From an uncultured cyanobacterium (GTDB lineage: Bacteria; Cyanobacteriota; Cyanobacteriia; PCC-6307; Cyanobiaceae), in contig CAIOXF010000284.1 of assembly GCA_903862155.1 (NCBI GenBank), forward strand, positions 1 to 6,358: a DNA stretch of 6,358 bases, read 5' to 3'. Below the pieces are notes generated by a model that saw nothing but the letters and a program-made list of their open reading frames with translations, made no database searches and was not told the origin of the DNA. The translations under genes were made by a program, and so were the position numbers. Positions 1 through 5,717 of this stretch are shown piece by piece; within the stretch, counting starts at the first letter, position 1, and each line of letters opens with the position of its first letter.

Positions 1-390
1 CTGGTGCGCGGCGAGAACGGGCTGCAGGTGTACGTGATGTGCGAGCTGCCCAGCAACGTGATTGGCGCCGAGGCGTTTGCCGAGCGCTTCGATGGCTTCT
101 CGATCGGCTCCAACGACCTCACCCAGCTCACCCTGGGCCTCGACCGCGATTCAGCCCTGGTGGCCGATCTCTTTGATGAGCGCCACGCCACGGTGAAGGA
201 GATGATCCGGCTGGCGATCCGCACGGCGAAGCGCTGCGGCCGCAAGATCGGCATCTGCGGCCAGGCCCCGAGCGACTATCCGGAATTTGCGGCGTTCCTG
301 GTGGAGGAGGGCATCGACTCGATCAGCCTCAATCCCGATGCGGTGATCGACACCCGCCTGCGGGTCGCGGCCCTGGAGGGTGCGGGCTGA
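1..390 (+). CDS. ppsA: phosphoenolpyruvate synthase, C-terminal part (5' end outside window)
   Basis: This is the C-terminal end of PEP synthase (pyruvate, water dikinase), which makes PEP, AMP and phosphate from pyruvate, ATP and water in the cytosol, the entry step of gluconeogenesis. The frame is open from base 1 to the TGA at 388-390, giving 129 codons of a family usually near 800 residues, so only the end of the PEP/pyruvate-binding TIM-barrel domain is present. Signature stretches are MCELPSN, FDGFSIGSNDLTQLTLGLDR, LFDER, GICGQAPSDYPEF and EEGIDSISLNPD, all close to E. coli PpsA as I remember it. The Cys of GICGQ (codon 86 of the window frame) is the family's catalytic acid/base cysteine. 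The SIGSNDLTQ segment helps separate PEP synthase from pyruvate phosphate dikinase. The stop lies 3 nt from the end of the convergent gene at 394. The start and regulation cannot be seen. Family assignment is very secure. Confidence 0.96.
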   Translation: MVRGENGLQVYVMCELPSNVIGAEAFAERFDGFSIGSNDLTQLTLGLDRDSALVADLFDERHATVKEMIRLAIRTAKRCGRKIGICGQAPSDYPEFAAFLVEEGIDSISLNPDAVIDTRLRVAALEGAG

Positions 391-393
391 GGG

Positions 394-888
394 CTACAGC
401 GGAAATGGACCACTGCGGCTGCAGGCGCAGAGAAAAGCCGTGACCTGATCCGGCCAGCGCACCACCACCAGCAGCTCCCGCGGCTCCCGCCCGAAACCCT
501 TCTGGGAGAGGGCCGCGAACTCCACCAGGTTGTCGTGGGTGATCAGGGCGTTGGTGTGCTGACTGGCCTGCCAGGCGGCCTCAAACGCCTCGCCGTCCTC
601 TTGGCGGCACTGGGCCAGCGCGGCCTCCAGCCCCATGCCCTGGCGCCGCAGCCGGATGAAGCCATCGAGCGCGATCGGCAGGTGCTCGAGTCGCTCCCCG
701 AGCCGCCCCACCGGCAGCACCTCCACACCGGCCAGATCCGGCGCGGCCTGAATCAGGGCGCAAGGGGCATGCAGGTTCCAGCCGTCGGCTTCGATCAGGC
801 TGGCGGCCGCAGGGATCAGCCCCTCGCGGTGTTGCTCCACCAGCTCGGCATGACGCTGCCGCAACTCCTGCTCCCGCATCCGGTCCAT
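394..888 (-). CDS. hypothetical protein, 164 aa, last gene of the minus-strand cluster
   Basis: I do not recognise this family. The ATG at 888 gives 164 aa; a second ATG at 879 (Met4) is an equally possible start, and neither has a strong Shine-Dalgarno (a weak AGAG precedes the first). It starts 4 nt after the stop of the metallo-beta-lactamase-fold gene, so the two are very probably co-transcribed. The N-terminus (residues 1-35) is highly charged and probably helical. The middle contains ALDGFIRLRRQGMGLEAAL and a short acidic stretch. The C-terminal third is more hydrophobic (LLVVVRWPDQVTAFLCAC, 139-156), probably beta strand, and carries two Cys (154, 156). There is no signal peptide, clear membrane helix or known catalytic motif. 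Codon use matches the neighbours and the frame is open to a TGA at 394-396, so I take it as real. It is a soluble protein of unknown role, perhaps working with the upstream MBL-fold protein. Confidence 0.8.
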   Translation of the reverse strand: MDRMREQELRQRHAELVEQHREGLIPAAASLIEADGWNLHAPCALIQAAPDLAGVEVLPVGRLGERLEHLPIALDGFIRLRRQGMGLEAALAQCRQEDGEAFEAAWQASQHTNALITHDNLVEFAALSQKGFGREPRELLVVVRWPDQVTAFLCACSRSGPFPL

Positions 889-892
889 CGCT

Positions 893-1672
893 CTATGCAG
901 CAGCGGCGGCCGCCATCTTCAGGGTGAGCCGCTCGCCGGGCACCGGATCGATCAGCGCAGTGCCGGCCGGCAGCCCCTGGGCGGCCTCATCGGGAGTGCC
1001 CTTCTGCCAGAGCAACCGGTTGAGCAGGCCCTCGAAGCTGATGTCGCCACCGGCGGTGCTGGCCAGCACGGTGGCGGGCTGGAAGCGTTCCAGCAGCTCC
1101 GGCAGCACCGAGCGCCCCCGCACAAAGGCCCCGGCCACCGGCAACCCCAGATCCACCACCGGCGTGATCACCGCATCGAGGCGCTGGGCTGGCAGCTGGG
1201 CCGCATTGGCCAGATAGCCATGGGGTTCCGCGTAAAGGCTGCCGCGGGGATGGCGCAGCAGGTAGCCGTTCTCCACCTGGGGCACAGGGGCCCCAGGGGT
1301 GGCCTCAATCACCAGATCACCGGCGGCGGTGCAGCGCTCGCCAGGGGCCAGGGCCGTCACCTGGCTGAAACCCAGTTGGCCCACCACCTTGGCCGCCGAA
1401 GGAGAACCCACCACCGGGATGGAGCGCGGCAGTTGCTCGAGCGTGGGCGGATGGGCATGGTCGGGCAGGCCCTGGGTGAGCAGCAGCAGATCGATTTGCT
1501 CGGGGATCGGCTGGGGCCGGGTCTGGCGGCCGGTGAAGAACCAGTCGCCCGGCAGGAAGCGCAGCTCCCCCACCAGCCAGGGATCCAGCAGCACCCGTAG
1601 GGGCGCAGCGCCAGGCGCCTCAAACTCCAGCAGCCAACCGTTGGCGCCGAGATAGGTGGCGTGCAGGGCCAT
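893..1672 (-). CDS. MBL-fold (metallo-beta-lactamase-like) protein with degenerate metal motif
   Basis: This 259-aa protein has the layout of an UlaG-like metallo-beta-lactamase fold. It opens with beta strands around a glycine (ATYLGANGWLLEF, 5-17), then LLDPWLVGEL (28-37), the metal-loop region LLLLTQGLPDHAHPPTL (62-78), YAEPHGYLA (147-155) and VVDLGLPVAGAF (172-183). In the canonical HxHxDH motif the two first histidines are replaced (Gln67, Leu69), while Asp71 and His72 remain and His74 and His151 are nearby. I recall this QxLxDH form as a recurring variant in cyanobacterial and plant relatives, so it is probably not a mutation. The substrate is unknown. I chose the ATG at 1672 because the fold begins right after it. 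The open frame runs up to 1885, but that extension is Pro/Arg/Cys-rich and resembles no folded domain. There is no good Shine-Dalgarno. The C-terminus ends in six alanines. It probably forms an operon with the gene starting at 888. Confidence 0.88.
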   Translation of the reverse strand: MALHATYLGANGWLLEFEAPGAAPLRVLLDPWLVGELRFLPGDWFFTGRQTRPQPIPEQIDLLLLTQGLPDHAHPPTLEQLPRSIPVVGSPSAAKVVGQLGFSQVTALAPGERCTAAGDLVIEATPGAPVPQVENGYLLRHPRGSLYAEPHGYLANAAQLPAQRLDAVITPVVDLGLPVAGAFVRGRSVLPELLERFQPATVLASTAGGDISFEGLLNRLLWQKGTPDEAAQGLPAGTALIDPVPGERLTLKMAAAAAA

Positions 1673-1698
1673 GGGCGCAGGGGGAGGCGCTGCGGACC

Positions 1699-1863
1699 CT
1701 AGGCATCGGCAAGCGTGAGCTGCCAGAACAGGGCGGCATGGGCAAAACCGCGCCCCACGCTGAGCACGGCCAGCCCGATGCACAGGGGGCAGTGGAGCAG
1801 GCTCATCGCAGCGGCGCCATGGCCTTCCACGCTGGCAGGGATCGGCAGCAAGCGGCGCTCCAT
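1699..1863 (-). CDS. possible small protein, 54 aa (hydrophobic, CPLC motif)
   Basis: This small frame starts with ATG at 1863 and ends with TAG at 1699-1701. It fills most of the otherwise empty 217 nt between the MBL-fold gene and the divergent FAD dehydrogenase. The product begins with a short basic segment (MERRLLPIPAS). It is followed, after an internal Met20 that could be the true start (35 aa), by SLLHCPLCIGLAVLSVG (21-37), an Arg, and a hydrophobic C-terminal part ending FWQLTLADA. Cys25 and Cys28 form a CxxC pair. The hydrophobic stretch could be one membrane segment or a buried hairpin. A weak AGGT lies 3 nt before the first ATG. It ends 26 nt before the MBL start, consistent with it leading that operon. 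I do not recognise a family. In GC-rich DNA a frame this short can occur by chance, so this is a candidate; the region may instead be the operon's leader. Confidence 0.42.
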   Translation of the reverse strand: MERRLLPIPASVEGHGAAAMSLLHCPLCIGLAVLSVGRGFAHAALFWQLTLADA

Positions 1864-1883
1864 GACACCTGCTGGAATACAGC

Positions 1884-1890
1884 AAAGGGG
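1884..1890 (+). promoter_or_regulatory. ribosome binding site deciding the FAD dehydrogenase start
   Basis: The purine run AAAGGGG lies 8 nt before the GTG at 1899, a normal Shine-Dalgarno spacing. It overlaps the other in-frame candidate, the GTG at 1890. This favours 1899 as the start of the downstream gene. Confidence 0.5.
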
Positions 1891-1898
1891 TGGCGCCT

Positions 1899-3581
1899 GT
1901 GCTGCGGCTGAGCGAGCTGAAACTGCCGCTGGATCACACCGACGCCGACCTGGAGGCCGCGGTGATCAAGCGCCTGCGGCTGCGGCCGGGCCAGCTGCGC
2001 GGGCATCGGCTCGTGAAGCGCAGCGTGGATGCGCGCAAGAAGCCGGCCGTAGCCCTGGTGTATTGCCTCGATCTGGATCTCGATCCGGCCGCGGAAACGT
2101 TTCTGCTGGGGCGGAAGAAGCCCGATCCCCATCTGCGCCCCACCCCCGATGAGCGCTACCGCTTTGTGGTGGAACCGGGCCAGGCCGGAGCTGCAAGCGA
2201 GCGGCCCCTGGTTGAGCGGCCTGTGGTGATCGGCGCTGGGCCGTGCGGTTACTTCGCTGCCCTGCTGCTGGCCCAAATGGGGCTGCGGCCCCTGCTGCTG
2301 GAGCGGGGCCAGCCGGTGAAGCAACGCACCACCGACACCTTCGGCTTCTGGAAAGGCACGCTGCCGTTCAACCCCGAATCCAATGCCCAGTTCGGCGAAG
2401 GGGGCGCCGGCACCTTCTCCGACGGCAAGCTCTACAGCCAGGTGAGCGAACCGCGCGCCTACGTGCGCAAGGTGCTGGAAGAGCTGGTAGATGCGGGCGC
2501 CAACCCCGAGATCCTCACCCTGCACAGGCCCCACATCGGCACCTTCAAGCTGGCCACCGTGGTGCGGGGGCTGCGGGCCCGGATCGAGGCCCTCGGCGGC
2601 GAGGTGCGCTTCGGGGCAAGGGTGGAGCGCCTCGATCTCGACCCGACCACCCATGCGGTGCGGGGTGTGGTGCTGGCCGATGGAAGCAGCCTTCCCAGCC
2701 ACCATGTGGTGCTGGCGATGGGCCATTCCGCCCGCGACACCTTCGCCCAGCTGCACCACCAGGGCGTGGCGATGCAGCCCAAGCCTTTCGCCATGGGGGT
2801 GCGGATCGAGCATCCCCAGCAGCTGATCGATCGGGCCCGCTACGGCGAGGCCACAGGCCATCCCCGCCTGGGGGCGGCCGAATACAAGCTGGTGCACCAC
2901 TGCCAGGGGGAAGGCCTGGCGGGCCGGGATGTGTACAGCTTCTGCATGTGCCCGGGGGGCCTGGTGGTGGGCGCCACCTCCGAACCGGGCCGGGTGGTGA
3001 CCAACGGCATGAGCCAGCACAGCCGCAACGAGCGCAATGCCAACAGCGGCATCGTGGTGAACGTGACCCTCGACGATCTGGCGCCCTATGGCTCAGGCCC
3101 GGGCGATCCGCTGGCGGGCGTGGCCTTCCAACGCCACTGGGAGGAGCGGGCCTTCGAGGCTGGCGGCGGCAGCTTCCAGGCACCGGCCCAGTTCGTGGGC
3201 GACTTCCTCGCCGGCCAACCCTCAGCCCAACCGGGAACGGAGACGGTGGCGGTGGCGCCTTCGTATCAACCGGGCGTGCACTACGCCTCCCTGGAGCCCT
3301 GTCTGCCGGCCTTTGTGCTGGAGGCCCTCAAGGAGGCCCTGCCCGCCTTTGAGAAGCGCATCCCGGGATTCGCCGGTAAGGGCGCCCTGCTCACCGGGGT
3401 GGAAACTCGCACATCCTCACCACTGCGCATACCCAGAAACGCAAAAACCCTGGAGTGCACCAACACCCCAGGGCTCTATCCCGGCGGCGAAGGCGCCGGC
3501 TATGCGGGGGGGATCCTGTCGGCCGCGATTGACGGCATCAAGCTGGCCGAACAGGTGGCTCTGGCGATCACCAGAAGCTGA
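1899..3581 (+). CDS. FAD-dependent dehydrogenase (COG2509-type NAD(P)/FAD oxidoreductase)
   Basis: This is a flavoprotein oxidoreductase of 560 aa (563 if the GTG at 1890 is used; numbers below use that longer form). Residues 1-105 form an N-terminal domain typical of this family (start LRLSELKLPLDH). The dinucleotide-binding strand follows as VVIGAGPCGYFAALLLAQMG (112-131) with an acidic strand end LLLERG. Then come NPESNAQFGEGGAGTFSDGKL (161-181), a second Rossmann-type motif VVLAMGHSARDTF (273-285), a conserved FCMCPGG (351-357), and the FAD-closing motif GLYPGGEGAGYAGGI (528-542). These fit the FAD-dependent dehydrogenases grouped in COG2509, for which I know no firmly assigned substrate. 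It is cytosolic, with no signal peptide. I chose GTG 1899 for its Shine-Dalgarno spacing. It is divergent from the 1699-1863 frame and ends directly against the cyAbrB stop with no intervening base. Family certain, reaction unknown. Confidence 0.93.
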   Translation: MLRLSELKLPLDHTDADLEAAVIKRLRLRPGQLRGHRLVKRSVDARKKPAVALVYCLDLDLDPAAETFLLGRKKPDPHLRPTPDERYRFVVEPGQAGAASERPLVERPVVIGAGPCGYFAALLLAQMGLRPLLLERGQPVKQRTTDTFGFWKGTLPFNPESNAQFGEGGAGTFSDGKLYSQVSEPRAYVRKVLEELVDAGANPEILTLHRPHIGTFKLATVVRGLRARIEALGGEVRFGARVERLDLDPTTHAVRGVVLADGSSLPSHHVVLAMGHSARDTFAQLHHQGVAMQPKPFAMGVRIEHPQQLIDRARYGEATGHPRLGAAEYKLVHHCQGEGLAGRDVYSFCMCPGGLVVGATSEPGRVVTNGMSQHSRNERNANSGIVVNVTLDDLAPYGSGPGDPLAGVAFQRHWEERAFEAGGGSFQAPAQFVGDFLAGQPSAQPGTETVAVAPSYQPGVHYASLEPCLPAFVLEALKEALPAFEKRIPGFAGKGALLTGVETRTSSPLRIPRNAKTLECTNTPGLYPGGEGAGYAGGILSAAIDGIKLAEQVALAITRS

Positions 3582-3953
3582 TCACTCTTCCTCGTCTTCG
3601 GCGCCGAGGGGCACCAAGCGAATCTGCTTGCGGCCGAGCTTGATTTCAAATTCGTCACCGGGCTTGAGATCCAGCATGCCGGTGTAGGCACGACCCACCA
3701 TGAGGTTGCCGTTGAACTGCACCTTGGTGAGGTAGCTGAGCTTGCGGCCGCCCTTGCCGGTTTTGGCGCTACCGCCAAAATCCACGCCCTTGGCGTTGAG
3801 CAGGGCTTCGTAGAACGCGGTGAAGTTCAGGCGCTCCGTACCATCTTTCTTTGTGGACACATAGCCGCAAGCCCGAACCAGGTCGGACTTGCTGACATCG
3901 CCCAACTCCTTGACCTTGGCTAGCAAGTCGGCTCCGGTGAGCATTGAACGCAT
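3582..3953 (-). CDS. cyanobacterial AbrB-family transcriptional regulator (cyAbrB)
   Basis: This is a complete 123-aa cyAbrB protein, a cyanobacteria-specific DNA-binding regulator. In model cyanobacteria, cyAbrB proteins have been linked to carbon/nitrogen balance, inorganic carbon uptake and hydrogenase expression. The N-terminal part reads LTGADLLAKVKELG, SKSDLVRACGYVSTKKDG and RLNFTAFYEALLNAKGV (about 5-57). A Gly/Lys-rich linker (60-71) precedes the AbrB-like DNA-binding domain, which sits C-terminally in this family: LSYLTKVQFNGNLMVG, then MLDLKPGDEFEIKLGRKQIRLVPLG (72-117). The tail is acidic (EDEEE). Cys29 is the only cysteine and lies where a redox-modified (glutathionylated) Cys has been reported in a Synechocystis relative. 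The ATG at 3953 is used; the ATG at 3944 (Met4) is an alternative and is close to how many homologues begin. Neither has a clear Shine-Dalgarno. I do not choose between the cyAbrB1 (CalA) and cyAbrB2 subtypes. It is divergent from the photolyase, across a 63-nt gap. Confidence 0.95.
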   Translation of the reverse strand: MRSMLTGADLLAKVKELGDVSKSDLVRACGYVSTKKDGTERLNFTAFYEALLNAKGVDFGGSAKTGKGGRKLSYLTKVQFNGNLMVGRAYTGMLDLKPGDEFEIKLGRKQIRLVPLGAEDEEE

Positions 3954-3968
3954 TTATGCAACACACGC

Positions 3969-3997
3969 ATTATTGCTGTTGATGGGTAAGTACGCAA
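3969..3997 (-). promoter_or_regulatory. candidate sigma70-type promoter of cyAbrB
   Basis: Read on the minus strand, TTGCGT (3992-3997) is followed after exactly 17 nt by AATAAT (3969-3974), which differs from TATAAT at one base. The -35 matches TTGACA at only three of six positions. Transcription would start near 3962, leaving a leader of roughly 9 nt to ATG 3953 or 18 nt to ATG 3944. This gap is clearly more AT-rich than its flanks. No equally good plus-strand promoter for the photolyase is visible here. Confidence 0.45.
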
Positions 3998-4016
3998 GTC
4001 GGCTGTCAGCGGCGGC

Positions 4017-5717
4017 ATGACCCTTCATGTGCTGTGGTTTCGTCGCGACCTGCGACTCTCCGACCATCCGGCGCTGTACACCGCTGTGCAGCTCGGCGCG
4101 GTGTTACCCGTGTTCGTGCTTGATCGGAATCTGCTTTTTCATCCGGAAACAGCCAGCGCACGGGTGGAATTTCTGCTGGCCTCGCTGCAATCACTCGACC
4201 GCGATCTACGCGCCAGGGGCGGACGCTTACTGGTGCGCCAGGGGGATCCGGCCAAGGTGATCGAAACCCTGGTGCGCTGCAGTGGCGCCCGGGGCGTGAT
4301 CGCCCACACCGATGCCGAACGGATCGTGGGGAGGGTGCGCGATGCCCGCCTGGCGAGAAGGCTGCAGGCCCGGGGGATCCCCCTGCGCTGGCTGGAGCAG
4401 CCCGGAGCCACTGGCGAGCTGTTGGCCTATCCCGCTTACCGCCGCTTCTGGCACGGCGCCATGGCCGAAGCGCCGCTGCCGGCACCTGCCCGGATTGCGG
4501 TGCCGCCGCCGCCGGCCGATCCCCACCATCCCCTGGCGGATCGGCCCATCCCCACCCTCACGCAGCTCGGCCTGCTCCCCGACGGCAAACCCCTGCCCCC
4601 AGCCGGAACCGGCGCCGCCGAGCAGTTGCTGGCCAGCTTCTGCAGCAGCCGCGCCAGCCGCCACTACTACTGGGAGCTCAGCTATCCGGCGGCCCTGGCC
4701 ACCACTGGCATCAGCCCCCACCTCAAGTTCGGCCAGATCACCGCGCGCCAGGTGCTGCGCCTGATCGAGCCCCTGCGCCGCGGCGACGATGGCCAGCAGA
4801 GCAGCTGGCGCCAGCTGGCGAGCCGGCTGCGCTGGGGTGCGGGCATGGGCCAACGCTTCCGCTACCTGCCCCAGCTGGAGCTGCGGCCCCTGTGGAGCTG
4901 CCACCACGATCCGACCGATCTCTCCCTCTCGGCCGAGCAGGAGGAGCTCTACGCCGCCTGGCGCGAGGGCCGCACCGGGTTTCCGATCGTGGATGCCGCT
5001 GCCCGCTGCCTGGCGGCCGAAGGGGGCTGGCGCCAGCTCAACTTCCGCAGCCGCGCCATCTACGCCAGCTTCCTGGCCAACCTCTGCGGCATCGACTGGC
5101 GCTACGGCGCCCTGCACTACATGCGCCATCTCTTCGATGGCGACTGCCCGATCGATCACTACCAATGGGCCATGCAGGCCGGTGCCACCGCCAGCGGCCG
5201 CCGGGCCTGGACGCGGATCTATCACCCGGGCCAGGTGGCCGTGAACCGCTGCGACCCCCAGGGGATCTTCATCCGGCGCTGGCTGCCCGAGCTGGCCGAC
5301 CTCACCAACGACCAACTGGGCAGCCCGCCGCCGATGGCCGCCTATCCGCGCCCGGTGCTCGACTACGAGCAAGCGCGCAAACAGCGGCTGGCCCAACTCG
5401 AGCAGCGCCACAGCCAATGGCGCGCCGATGGCTTCTCAGCGATGCCCGCCGATCTCACGCCCTTCGGCGCCGACCGGATCCCCGGGGCCGTGGTGGCCTG
5501 GGCCCAGGGCGAGCACCAGGAGCTGCTGCCGGCCGGGCTTGATCTGGCCGGCCTGGATCACTCCGCCATCGCGGCCCTCTCCAGCTGGTTCATGGTGCGG
5601 GCGATGGGCAGCGGAGCGTCCCGCGGCAGCAAGGCCAAGGCCAGCTCCTCCGGCCCGCGGCAACGCAAAACCCCAGACCCCAACGTGATCCAGCTGAGCC
5701 TGCTGGATCAGGCCTGA
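4017..5717 (+). CDS. photolyase/cryptochrome-family flavoprotein (annotated type: deoxyribodipyrimidine photolyase)
   Basis: This 566-aa protein has the two-domain photolyase layout. An N-terminal alpha/beta antenna domain starts LHVLWFRRDLRLSDHPAL (3-20) and runs to about 130. After a Pro-rich connector (150-200), a helical FAD-binding domain follows: HYYWELSYPAALATTGISPHLKFGQI, then AAWREGRTGFPIVDAAARCL (313-332), NFRSRAIYASFLANLCGIDWRYG (342-364) and FDGDCPIDHYQWAMQAG (373-389). It continues with RIYHPGQVAVNRCDPQGIFIRRWLPEL to 426. Such enzymes repair cyclobutane pyrimidine dimers with blue light; some relatives are light sensors. The pocket differs from E. coli PhrB: Arg270 replaces Glu274 and Asp380 replaces Asn378 (ungapped alignment), while Trp361 and Trp384 are kept. 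I therefore withhold the symbol phr. A C-terminal extension ends in a basic flexible tail and QLSLL. ATG 4017 is preceded only by a weak GGCGG. The 3' end overlaps the convergent pgeF-like gene by 10 nt. Confidence 0.93.
   Translation: MTLHVLWFRRDLRLSDHPALYTAVQLGAVLPVFVLDRNLLFHPETASARVEFLLASLQSLDRDLRARGGRLLVRQGDPAKVIETLVRCSGARGVIAHTDAERIVGRVRDARLARRLQARGIPLRWLEQPGATGELLAYPAYRRFWHGAMAEAPLPAPARIAVPPPPADPHHPLADRPIPTLTQLGLLPDGKPLPPAGTGAAEQLLASFCSSRASRHYYWELSYPAALATTGISPHLKFGQITARQVLRLIEPLRRGDDGQQSSWRQLASRLRWGAGMGQRFRYLPQLELRPLWSCHHDPTDLSLSAEQEELYAAWREGRTGFPIVDAAARCLAAEGGWRQLNFRSRAIYASFLANLCGIDWRYGALHYMRHLFDGDCPIDHYQWAMQAGATASGRRAWTRIYHPGQVAVNRCDPQGIFIRRWLPELADLTNDQLGSPPPMAAYPRPVLDYEQARKQRLAQLEQRHSQWRADGFSAMPADLTPFGADRIPGAVVAWAQGEHQELLPAGLDLAGLDHSAIAALSSWFMVRAMGSGASRGSKAKASSSGPRQRKTPDPNVIQLSLLDQA
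5691..5705 (+). other. candidate beta sliding clamp-binding motif (QLSLL) at the photolyase C-terminus
   Basis: Codons 559-563 encode Gln-Leu-Ser-Leu-Leu, three residues before the stop. They follow a Gly/Ser/Lys/Arg-rich, probably disordered stretch (residues 530-555). Bacterial beta-clamp ligands typically carry QL[SD]LF or close variants in such flexible tails. That the motif works here is an inference. Confidence 0.5.

Noticed and set aside
405..423. Imperfect hairpin CAGCGG/CCACTG after ppsA as a terminator
   Set aside because: It has one mismatch, a 7-nt loop and no following T-run, and it lies inside the convergent coding region.
893..913. Alanine codon run at the end of the MBL-fold gene as a repeat tract or sign of frameshift
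   Set aside because: Six Ala codons in GC-rich DNA are ordinary, the stop follows directly, and the next gene starts in normal operon spacing.
1673..1885. 71-residue N-terminal extension of the MBL-fold protein (ATG at 1885)
   Set aside because: The extension is Cys/Arg/Pro-rich, resembles neither a signal peptide nor a domain, and overlaps a better small frame. The fold begins right after ATG 1672.
1803..3020. 405-codon open frame on the minus strand opposite the FAD dehydrogenase
   Set aside because: It lies fully antisense to a gene with clear FAD-binding motifs. Its product is His/Gln/Ala-rich with no recognisable domain, the usual shadow frame of GC-rich coding DNA.
2243..3352. 369-codon open frame on + in another frame of the FAD dehydrogenase
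   Set aside because: The product is Arg/Gly/Pro-rich low-complexity sequence typical of a shifted frame. The dehydrogenase frame is intact, so it is not a frameshifted fragment.
3566..3583. Inverted repeat GATCA-N8-TGATC at the FAD dehydrogenase/cyAbrB junction as a bidirectional terminator
   Set aside because: The stem is only 5 bp and AT-containing. No true T-run follows on either strand, only a mixed CT stretch on +.
4227..5417. 396-codon open frame on the minus strand opposite the photolyase
   Set aside because: It is antisense to a well-supported photolyase gene. The composition is Ala/Gly/Gln/Arg-rich without domains, so it is an artefact of high GC.
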